From: Flammeovirgaceae bacterium UBA2371
Lineage (GTDB): Bacteria > Bacteroidota > Bacteroidia > Cytophagales > Cyclobacteriaceae
Assembly (NCBI GenBank): GCA_002345965.1
Contig: DDTF01000049.1
Span: 29,376-43,168 of the forward strand
DNA length: 13,793 nt
Direction: 5' to 3'
Made by a program: the position numbers and the translations under genes. The notes under the pieces were generated by a model. It made no database searches and was not told the DNA's origin. It worked only from the letters and a program-made list of their open reading frames with translations. This document shows, piece by piece, positions 1-6,242 of the stretch (its first letter is position 1; each line of letters opens with the position of its first letter).

Positions 1-257
1 ATGGATGCATGATCTGTACCGGGCACCCAGCAGGCCGATTTTCCTTCCATTCTTGCCTTTCTGATGAGTACATCCTGAATGGTGTTGTTGAGCATATGCC
101 CCATGTGAAGTACACCAGTGACGTTGGGTGGTGGGATTACAATAGAGTAAGGCGCCTTATTGGGGTCAGGTTTGGCATGAAAAAGATCGTTTTCATTCCA
201 ATAGGTATACCATTTATCTTCTACAGCAGCTGGATTGTACTTGGTCGAGAGTGACAT
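1..257 (-). CDS. valS: Valine--tRNA ligase, N-terminal part (cut by window edge)
   Basis: The reverse strand from 257 reads an 85-residue N-terminus beginning MSLSTKYNPAAVEDKWY and running off the left edge in frame. It contains the class I synthetase start region PPPNVTGVLHMGH (residues 42-54), in which HMGH is the HIGH-type ATP-binding signature, followed by an N-N-T-I-Q-D stretch and WVPGTDHAS (residues 77-85), all typical of ValRS. The enzyme charges tRNA-Val with valine in the cytoplasm. The full protein is normally about 870-950 residues, so most of the gene lies outside the window. The start is the only ATG that fits; no clear Shine-Dalgarno site precedes it. The gene is divergent from the transporter gene that starts at 391. 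Identity is secure; the related IleRS and LeuRS have different sequence around the HIGH motif. Confidence 0.95.
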   Translation of the reverse strand, partial: MSLSTKYNPAAVEDKWYTYWNENDLFHAKPDPNKAPYSIVIPPPNVTGVLHMGHMLNNTIQDVLIRKARMEGKSACWVPGTDHAS

Positions 258-284
258 GGACAGGAATCGTATTTAATTAAGCTG

Positions 285-292
285 CAAAAATA
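285..292 (-). promoter_or_regulatory. Possible Bacteroidota -7 element for valS
   Basis: The reverse strand reads TATTTTTG, an exact match to the Bacteroidota TAnnTTTG -7 element, 27 bases upstream of the valS ATG. I see no good TTG about 20 bases further upstream, so the -33 half is weak. The placement in a divergent intergenic gap supports the call. Confidence 0.4.
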
Positions 293-390
293 TGAAACTT
301 GGCCCGAATTGAGGGGTAATCTGCCCCGAAATCCAGATAACCCAACTACTGCGTATATTTCAAGCGAAATTAAAAAGATGCAGGATTTAT

Positions 391-1521
391 ATGAATACAG
401 CACAGTCAGAAACGTATGAAATTCAGAGTATCCAATGGAAACAACTTTGGAGCCTGGCAGCACTTTATGGATCAATAATTATTGGGTGGATAGCCTATGA
501 AAATTATCAACCTAAGTTGTTGGTTCAATTTCATTTTACCGATTTCAGCTTTTTACTCTTCGTTGTTCAGGGTATTATTTTAGTAATAACTCCTATATAC
601 GCAGGAAAGCTTGGGGACAAATTTCGTTTTAGAGACGGTCATCGGTTGCCTATCATTAGCTCAGGAATCAGTTTTGCTGCCATGGTATTTATGGCCGTGG
701 CCTTTACGTTATTCGCTGAGCCTGGTGAGGTATTTAAATGGATATTGCCCGTCCTCATTGTGGGTTGGCTTGTAGCGATGAGCGTCTTTACAAGTCCTGC
801 ACTTTCTACTTTGGAGTTGTTTACACCCGTAGAAAAATTACCCAAAGCAATGGCTGTACTTACTGTTGTAGCCAACCTCATTTATTCCCTGGAGCCAGTA
901 ATCGTTGATATCATCGACTACCTGGGTGCCCCTGTCACTTTTATGGCAGGAGGTGTCATTACCTTTTTAAGCGGATATGCCTTGAGGAAGAATTCACTTG
1001 GTCTTTTCAAGCTCAGTGGGGGGCATGAATCCAAACCCATGGCATCATTTCAATTGGATACACAGCGATCCCAATACGCTTCTATATTTTTTATGGGCAT
1101 TGTGTTGGGCTTGGCAACTACTTTATTGTTTAATATTTTTCCCGACTTACTTGAAGACAGTTTAGGCGCCTTGCTCAATGGAATGAGTGGAAACCTTATC
1201 CTGATGTTTGTGTTGGTATTTTCAGCACTCATTTCATTACCAGTGAGTAGTAAAGTCAATCAATTTGGATTAGAGCGTTCCTTCAATGTAAGTGCATTGG
1301 TCACTTTGATTGCGATGGGTTTAATCTTGATTTACCCGGCCACATGGTTGGTTTCCATTCTTATTCTGGTATTCTCTTTTTCATTCACTTTGCTCTCGGT
1401 GAGTTCTTTGCCATTGGCCATTCAAAAAGCCAATTATTACGAGAAGGTGTTTTGTGTTGGAATATTTTTCAGCGGAGTAGCATTACCGGATGGAATCATT
1501 GAGGCGGTATTGTCCTACTAA
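391..1521 (+). CDS. MFS-type membrane transporter, GPH/sucrose-transporter-like
   Basis: This is a 376-residue, strongly hydrophobic protein with about 11-12 predicted membrane segments (roughly residues 20-37, 53-72, 87-109, 117-136, 152-175, 180-198, 229-249, 267-286, 297-315, 318-340 and 352-372). Between segments 2 and 3 lies AGKLGDKFRFRDGHRLPI (71-88), which resembles the G-x-x-x-D-R-x-R-x-G-R-R-x-P-x-I loop of the major facilitator superfamily, especially GPH and SLC45/sucrose-type carriers. It therefore probably sits in the inner membrane and moves a small solute, perhaps with a cation; the substrate cannot be read from sequence or from the neighbours. It is short for an MFS carrier (usually 400 or more residues), with little hydrophilic sequence at either end. 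The ATG at 391 has no strong ribosome-binding site. The gene stands alone between divergent valS and a convergent methyltransferase. Confidence 0.75.
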   Translation: MNTAQSETYEIQSIQWKQLWSLAALYGSIIIGWIAYENYQPKLLVQFHFTDFSFLLFVVQGIILVITPIYAGKLGDKFRFRDGHRLPIISSGISFAAMVFMAVAFTLFAEPGEVFKWILPVLIVGWLVAMSVFTSPALSTLELFTPVEKLPKAMAVLTVVANLIYSLEPVIVDIIDYLGAPVTFMAGGVITFLSGYALRKNSLGLFKLSGGHESKPMASFQLDTQRSQYASIFFMGIVLGLATTLLFNIFPDLLEDSLGALLNGMSGNLILMFVLVFSALISLPVSSKVNQFGLERSFNVSALVTLIAMGLILIYPATWLVSILILVFSFSFTLLSVSSLPLAIQKANYYEKVFCVGIFFSGVALPDGIIEAVLSY

Positions 1522-1526
1522 AAAAA

Positions 1527-2885
1527 CTATTGCGCTTTCATTCTTATTCTCCAGTTGGATGGATAGAGATTGTTGATGCGATTGGGAAGCAGATTCACCC
1601 AACCCAGGGCATTGCCTTTGTAGGTCAGCAGCACAAAACCTTTTTCATTTGAACTGATCTCAATTGGCTCCTTCCTCAAGTACAGGATGGCTTGCTCCAG
1701 GGTGAGCGCTACCTTTATGAAATTGTTTTTGTTGAGTGAAATTGAAAGTGCGGCTCCGTGTTCTGGCACAAGCTTCCCGTGCTTGTCTGTAGCCAATGGA
1801 ATACCAATCAGGATGGAATTGAGCTTATTGGATAGGTAATTTATCTTTTCATAATTGCATAGAGGCACGGCATTGATTTGACCTTTGATACTGAAGAATT
1901 TATATTGACTGGGATCTTCCAACCATTGCGAGATCTCCTCATTCTTGCATTTATCGCCCAGGGCATATTTGGTATGAAGACGGACATCATTTTCGGGATC
2001 GAGCTTTCGCACGGCCGCAATAAAAAATCCCTCACCCTTAACTTTATGCGGATAAAAGCGATAGCCAATCGTTTGTTTGAAGGTTGTCTCAACAATACCC
2101 CAGTCAGGTTGTACCGGTATCGACAGAAATTCGCATTTACCGGTTTCACTCAACCACTCCATGGTTTCCTCATCCTCTTTCGTGTTGTAGGTGCAGGTAC
2201 TGAATATCAATACTCCTCCCTGTTTAAGCGCTGGCCAGACATCTTTCAGAATTCTGCGCTGACGAAGCGCACATAATTCTACATTGCTCAGGGACCACTC
2301 ATTAAGCGCGTCATTGTCTTTTCTGAATAATCCTTCCCCAGAGCAGGGAGCATCCACAACAATCAAATCAAACATCCCCTCCAGTTTAGAAAAATGAGAG
2401 GGGTCGTTATTGGTAACCATTACATTGGGATAACCCCACTTTTGAATGTTTTCAGTTAATATGGAGGCACGGGATCGGATCACCTCATTACTGACCAACA
2501 AGCTATCTGGATGTAGCAAGGAAAGTAGGTGTGTCGATTTTCCGCCTGGTGCCGCGCACACATCTAACACCATGATGGGTTGGTCTATCACATTGGCGGC
2601 TTTTACTGCTTGTTCCAGAAACATGGAACTAGGCTCCTGCACATAATAGGCTCCTGCATGCAGTGAAGGATCGAGGGTATAAACAGGCCGTGTTTCCAGG
2701 TATTTGCCCCATTTTGTCCAGGGGATGTTGGTGCTGTTTTTTGCTTCGTAATTTTTATGTGGATGGAGACGAATGCTTGATGGAGAGACTGAATGCAAGG
2801 ATTCAAAAAATGAAAGAGACTCGTTTCCCAAAAGGTCTTTTATTATCTTTTGGAAATCTTCTGGTATGATCAATTCTTTATGCAC
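1527..2885 (-). CDS. rsmF: RsmF/NOP2/Sun-family RNA cytosine-C5 methyltransferase
   Basis: This 452-residue protein should transfer a methyl group from S-adenosylmethionine to C5 of a cytosine in rRNA or tRNA. The N-terminal part (about 1-95) is the family's substrate-binding region. The Rossmann domain follows: motif I DVCAAPGGKS (108-117), an acidic SNEV (132-135), motif IV DAPCSGEG (178-185) with the product-release Cys181, and motif VI STCTYN (229-234) with the nucleophile Cys231. The tail (about 370-452), ending YPSNWRIRM, matches the PUA-like C-terminal extension of RsmF (YebU), which methylates C1407 of 16S rRNA. The exact target here is inferred. The start is GTG at 2883-2885: an in-frame TGA lies two codons upstream and no early in-frame ATG exists. 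Its stop is five bases from the stop of the convergent transporter gene, with no visible terminator between. Confidence 0.9.
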   Translation of the reverse strand: MHKELIIPEDFQKIIKDLLGNESLSFFESLHSVSPSSIRLHPHKNYEAKNSTNIPWTKWGKYLETRPVYTLDPSLHAGAYYVQEPSSMFLEQAVKAANVIDQPIMVLDVCAAPGGKSTHLLSLLHPDSLLVSNEVIRSRASILTENIQKWGYPNVMVTNNDPSHFSKLEGMFDLIVVDAPCSGEGLFRKDNDALNEWSLSNVELCALRQRRILKDVWPALKQGGVLIFSTCTYNTKEDEETMEWLSETGKCEFLSIPVQPDWGIVETTFKQTIGYRFYPHKVKGEGFFIAAVRKLDPENDVRLHTKYALGDKCKNEEISQWLEDPSQYKFFSIKGQINAVPLCNYEKINYLSNKLNSILIGIPLATDKHGKLVPEHGAALSISLNKNNFIKVALTLEQAILYLRKEPIEISSNEKGFVLLTYKGNALGWVNLLPNRINNLYPSNWRIRMKAQ

Positions 2886-2936
2886 GTGTCAAGGTAATAA
2901 ATGTGGAAGTGATATAGAATCATACCAATAGTAAGT

Positions 2937-2944
2937 TAGTTTTG
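2937..2944 (+). promoter_or_regulatory. Possible Bacteroidota -7 element for fahA
   Basis: TAGTTTTG is an exact TAnnTTTG match, 17 bases before the ATG at 2962. It would give a very short 5' leader of about 10 nt. A TTG-type -33 box at the expected distance is not evident, so this is a moderate call. The 70-bp gap between divergent rsmF and fahA must hold both promoters. Confidence 0.35.
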
Positions 2945-2961
2945 AATTAAACAATGTGTAC

Positions 2962-4230
2962 ATGAGAAAATCAAATGATCCTAAGTTAAAGAGTTGGGTA
3001 GAAGTACCTAAAGGTTCAGATTTCCCAATTCAAAACCTTCCATTTGGAATATTCAAAACCAACTATCTCACTGCTGTAGCTGGCGTGGCTATCGGCAATT
3101 ACGTGCTTGATTTAGTGTATTTGTACGAAAAAGGTTTTTTTGATGGAATTGGATTACCTCCTGGTATTTTCAATCAAGAGTATCTCAACGGTTTCATTGG
3201 TTTGGGTAGAAAGAAATGCGGTGAAGTGAGAGAGCGAGTCTCGGAATTGCTAAGAAGCGATAATGATGAATTGAAAAACAACATTGCAGCCAGAGAGTTA
3301 GCGTTAATACCCATGGAGGAGGTTCAAATGAAAATGCCAATCCTCATTCCAAATTATACAGACTTCTATAGTAGTGAAGAACATGCAACCAATGTGGGGA
3401 CGATGTTCAGAGATCCCAAAAATGCATTGCTCCCAAACTGGAAACATCTGCCGGTAGCTTATCATGGCAGAGCCTCTTCCATAGTGGTGTCGGGTACACC
3501 TGTTCGCAGACCAAAAGGACAGATAAAGCCACCCGATGCTGAGGTCCCAATTTTTAGCCCGAGCAAAAAATTAGATTTTGAGTTGGAGATGGGATTTATC
3601 ACATGTGCCAATACCGAATTGGGATCTTCGATCACTGCTGCTGATGCTGAAGAAAATATTTTTGGAATGGTACTTTTCAATGACTGGTCTGCCAGAGACA
3701 TTCAAACATGGGAGTATGTGCCGCTGGGTCCTTTCCTTGCGAAAAACTTTGCTTCCACCATGTCTCCCTGGATTGTTACATTGGATGCCCTGGAGGCGTT
3801 TCGCGTGCAGGGGCCCAAGCAGGATCCGAAAGTGCTCCCTTATTTGGAATATCAGGGAAAGAAAAATTTTGACATTGAGCTGGAAGTAGCCATTGGCGCA
3901 AATGGCAAGGAGACCGTAGTATCAAAGTCGAACTTTAAATACATGTATTGGAATATTTGTCAGCAACTGGCACATCATACAGTAAATGGTTGCAATGTAC
4001 AGGTTGGAGATTTGTATGCTTCGGGTACCATCAGTGGACCTGGTAAAGGTTCATACGGATCAATGCTGGAGCTAACTTGGAATGGAAATAATCCCATTAA
4101 GTTGGCCGATGGCTCAGAAAGAAAATTTATTGAAGATGGCGATACCGTGAGCCTTAAAGGATACGCTCAGAAAGAGGGGGTAAGAATTGGATTTGGGGAG
4201 TGCATCGCAAAAATTTTGCCTTCATTGTAA
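2962..4230 (+). CDS. fahA: Fumarylacetoacetase
   Basis: This enzyme splits 4-fumarylacetoacetate into fumarate and acetoacetate, the last step of tyrosine/phenylalanine breakdown through homogentisate. The 422-residue protein has the two-domain layout of animal FAH: an N-terminal SH3-like domain (about 1-125, with SDFPIQNLPFG) and a C-terminal hydrolase domain. Every active-site residue known from mouse FAH can be matched: metal ligands Asp134, Glu207, Glu209 and Asp241, catalytic His141, and substrate contacts Arg150, Tyr167, Arg245, Gln248, Tyr252, Lys261, Thr356 and Glu370. The enzyme should be active. I take the ATG at 2962 as the start; an in-frame GTG two codons earlier (2956) is possible. 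A flavin-reductase-like gene follows after 11 bases, probably in the same transcript. Other homogentisate-pathway genes (hppD, hmgA) are not in the window. Confidence 0.96.
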   Translation: MRKSNDPKLKSWVEVPKGSDFPIQNLPFGIFKTNYLTAVAGVAIGNYVLDLVYLYEKGFFDGIGLPPGIFNQEYLNGFIGLGRKKCGEVRERVSELLRSDNDELKNNIAARELALIPMEEVQMKMPILIPNYTDFYSSEEHATNVGTMFRDPKNALLPNWKHLPVAYHGRASSIVVSGTPVRRPKGQIKPPDAEVPIFSPSKKLDFELEMGFITCANTELGSSITAADAEENIFGMVLFNDWSARDIQTWEYVPLGPFLAKNFASTMSPWIVTLDALEAFRVQGPKQDPKVLPYLEYQGKKNFDIELEVAIGANGKETVVSKSNFKYMYWNICQQLAHHTVNGCNVQVGDLYASGTISGPGKGSYGSMLELTWNGNNPIKLADGSERKFIEDGDTVSLKGYAQKEGVRIGFGECIAKILPSL

Positions 4231-4241
4231 ATAGTAGAAAA

Positions 4242-5096
4242 ATGGTAACAATTGACCCCAAAGAAATTCCGGTTCCCAAAATGCATAGCTACTTGTTGGG
4301 GGCAATTGCACCGAGGCCGATTGCATTTGCAAGTACCATCGATAAAGAGGGGAACATCAACCTGAGTCCCTTTAGTTTTTTCAATGTTTTCAGCGCTAAT
4401 CCTCCTATCCTGGTGTTCTCTCCCGCCCGCAGGGGAAGAGACAATACCACCAAGCATACCTATGAAAATGTGATGGATGTTCCTGAAGTGGTGATCAACA
4501 TAGTGAACTATGCCATGGTACAGCAAGCTTCACTGGCCAGTACAGAATACGAGCGAGGTGTTAATGAGTTTGTAAAATCCGGACTAACACCGATTGCTTC
4601 CCAAAAGGTAAAACCACCGAGGGTAATGGAGTCTCCCGTTTCTTTTGAATGTAAAGTAAATCAGATCATTCAATTGGGTGACCAAGGGGGTGCTGGCAAC
4701 CTTGTGATTTGTGAGGTGTTGCTGGCCCATTTTAAAGAAGAGATTTTGGATGAGGAGGGAAAAATTGATCCACAGAAACTAGATGCGGTAGCGCGCATGG
4801 GTGGAGATTATTATTGCCGCGCTCAAGGTGAGGCCATCTTTACTGTACCCAAGCCTTTGCTCACAAAAGGCATAGGAGTAGATCAGTTGCCTGAAGTCAT
4901 TAGAAACAGCAAGGTGCTTACAGGAAATGATTTGGGAATGTTGGGCAACGTTGAAGCGCTTCCCTCAAAAGGCTCTGTAGATGAGATCATAGAGTTTTCA
5001 GGCGCCACAGAAGTGCACCAACGTGCGCATCAATTGCTTAACCAGAAAAAAGTGCAGGCGGCATGGAGACTCCTCCTTACCTACCACAACTTGTAA
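4242..5096 (+). CDS. Flavin reductase-like (FMN-binding split-barrel) protein
   Basis: This 284-residue protein belongs to the flavin reductase-like/DIM6-NTAB family, which binds FMN in a split barrel. The flavin-binding stretch runs from PRPIAFASTID (24-34) through NLSPFSFFNVFS (40-51) and PP (54-55) to FSPARRGRDNTTKHT (59-73). A second conserved part is near VMESPVSFECKV (128-139). The last 75 or so residues, after GIGVDQLP, extend beyond the core domain and have no function I recognise. The start is the ATG at 4242. A longer frame from 4200 would add 14 residues but overlap the end of fahA, and the family begins near the DPKEIP region. It lies 11 bases after fahA, so a role linked to aromatic amino-acid breakdown, perhaps as a flavin partner or redox enzyme, is suggested by context only. 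Its own reaction is unknown. Confidence 0.85.
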   Translation: MVTIDPKEIPVPKMHSYLLGAIAPRPIAFASTIDKEGNINLSPFSFFNVFSANPPILVFSPARRGRDNTTKHTYENVMDVPEVVINIVNYAMVQQASLASTEYERGVNEFVKSGLTPIASQKVKPPRVMESPVSFECKVNQIIQLGDQGGAGNLVICEVLLAHFKEEILDEEGKIDPQKLDAVARMGGDYYCRAQGEAIFTVPKPLLTKGIGVDQLPEVIRNSKVLTGNDLGMLGNVEALPSKGSVDEIIEFSGATEVHQRAHQLLNQKKVQAAWRLLLTYHNL

Positions 5097-5099
5097 TAA

Positions 5100-6080
5100 T
5101 TAATCTCTGTACAACACAGCCTTTACTGCTTTAACACTTCGCTCCACATTCGGGAGTATAGCATCAATAAGCGTAGGTGCGTAGGGCAGAGGCACATCCA
5201 GACTGTTGATTCTATGGATAGGAGCATCCAAATAATCGAAAGCGTGCTTTTGAATGTGATAAGTGATTTCAGAAGAGATCGCTGCCAATGGCCAGGCCTC
5301 CTCGATGATCACTAACCTGTTGGTTTTTTTTACCGATTCTACCACGGTGGCATAATCGATAGGTCTTACAGACCGTAAGTCAATTACTTCGGCTGAGATG
5401 TCTTCTTTTTGTAATTCTTCAGCAGTAGCCAAAGCCACCTTCATGAACTTTCCAAAGGAGACAATGGTCACATCGGTACCTGCTCTTTTTACATCTGCAG
5501 ATCCGATAGGGATAAGATATTCTTCTTCCGGCACTTCACCTTTATCACCATACATCAACTCCGACTCCATAAAAATAACGGGATCGTCATCGCGGATGGC
5601 AGTTTTCAATAGTCCTTTGGCATCATAGGGATTGGAAGGAACAACAACCTTTAACCCAGGACAGTTGGCATACCAGCTTTCAAAATTTTGAGAGTGTTGA
5701 GAACTTAGCATTCCAGCGTTTCCTGTTGGTCCTCTGAATACCATCGGGATATTAAATTGGCCACCAGACATAGACATCATCTTGGCAGCTGAGTTGATTA
5801 CCTGATCGATGGCCACCAAAGAGAAGTTGAAAGTCATAAATTCAATAATGGGGCGTGTTCCGTTCATGGCAGCACCTACACCCACTCCAGCAAAGCCAAG
5901 CTCAGCAATTGGAGTGTCGATCACACGTTGAGGACCAAATTCATCAAGCATACCCTGACTTACCTTATAGGCACCATTGTATTCAGCCACTTCTTCTCCC
6001 ATTAGAAATACGTCTTTATCTCTGCGCATTTCTTCGACCATGGCTTCCCGCAATGCTTCTCTAAATTGGATTTCTCTCAT
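5100..6080 (-). CDS. pdhB: Pyruvate dehydrogenase E1 component, beta subunit
   Basis: This 326-residue protein is the beta subunit of the thiamine-diphosphate-dependent E1 of pyruvate dehydrogenase, which decarboxylates pyruvate on the way to acetyl-CoA. Visible marks are MGEEVAEYNGAYKVS (27-41), DTPIAELGFAG (55-65) with Glu60 in the position that activates the thiazolium cofactor, RGPTGNAG (116-123), QHSQNFESW (128-136) with the conserved His129, and the transketolase C-terminal part around DLRSVRPID (234-242). Size and sequence fit pdhB better than the branched-chain E1 beta (bkdB). I chose the ATG at 6080, which gives the family's usual MREIQFREAL start. An in-frame ATG at 6113 would add 11 residues without family support. 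The alpha subunit and E2 are not adjacent. Its stop lies three bases from that of the convergent flavin-reductase-like gene. Confidence 0.95.
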   Translation of the reverse strand: MREIQFREALREAMVEEMRRDKDVFLMGEEVAEYNGAYKVSQGMLDEFGPQRVIDTPIAELGFAGVGVGAAMNGTRPIIEFMTFNFSLVAIDQVINSAAKMMSMSGGQFNIPMVFRGPTGNAGMLSSQHSQNFESWYANCPGLKVVVPSNPYDAKGLLKTAIRDDDPVIFMESELMYGDKGEVPEEEYLIPIGSADVKRAGTDVTIVSFGKFMKVALATAEELQKEDISAEVIDLRSVRPIDYATVVESVKKTNRLVIIEEAWPLAAISSEITYHIQKHAFDYLDAPIHRINSLDVPLPYAPTLIDAILPNVERSVKAVKAVLYRD

Positions 6081-6125
6081 GATTGCTAAAAGTGTTAGTT
6101 TGCCCCCTTCCATTGTGAGGAGGCG

Positions 6126-6133
6126 TAAAAATA
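6126..6133 (-). promoter_or_regulatory. Weak candidate -7 element for pdhB
   Basis: The reverse strand reads TATTTTTA, one mismatch from TAnnTTTG, 45 bases upstream of the chosen pdhB ATG. It lies between the upstream terminator hairpin and pdhB, where a promoter is needed. No matching -33 TTG is seen. Confidence 0.25.
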
Positions 6134-6192
6134 GTCATACGGAGTAATTGGATGAAGGGAATGGTCAACTTTTCTACTAAAGGTTGTAAAAC

Positions 6193-6225
6193 AAAAAACC
6201 CCTTCCTATTAGGGAAGGGGTTTTT
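6193..6225 (-). terminator. Rho-independent terminator after the OmpA-like lipoprotein gene
   Basis: A perfect 8-bp stem, CCCCTTCC (6199-6206) with GGAAGGGG (6213-6220), closes a short AT-rich loop. It is flanked by an A-run on the left and a T-run on the right, so on the minus strand the hairpin is followed by TTTTTTG and it would also work on the plus strand. It begins 18 bases past the lipoprotein stop codon and separates that gene from pdhB. It is the only strong terminator in the window. Confidence 0.9.
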
Positions 6226-6242
6226 AATACTTTCAGTTATGA

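Noticed and set aside
258..390. A possible small RNA or leader peptide in the valS-transporter gap
   Set aside because: No hairpin with T-run, no conserved riboswitch-like pattern and no convincing small frame were visible; it is best read as a divergent promoter gap.
1878..2276. Plus-strand open frame of 132 codons within rsmF
   Set aside because: It lies antisense to the conserved catalytic domain of the methyltransferase and has no recognisable features.
4200..4241. A longer start for the flavin-reductase-like gene at the ATG at 4200
   Set aside because: It overlaps the coding end of fahA, and the added 14 residues do not look like the family's N-terminus; the ATG at 4242 is a better start.
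6081..6113. A longer pdhB start at the ATG at 6113
   Set aside because: E1 beta proteins begin at the MREIQFREAL segment; the extra 11 residues have no family support.
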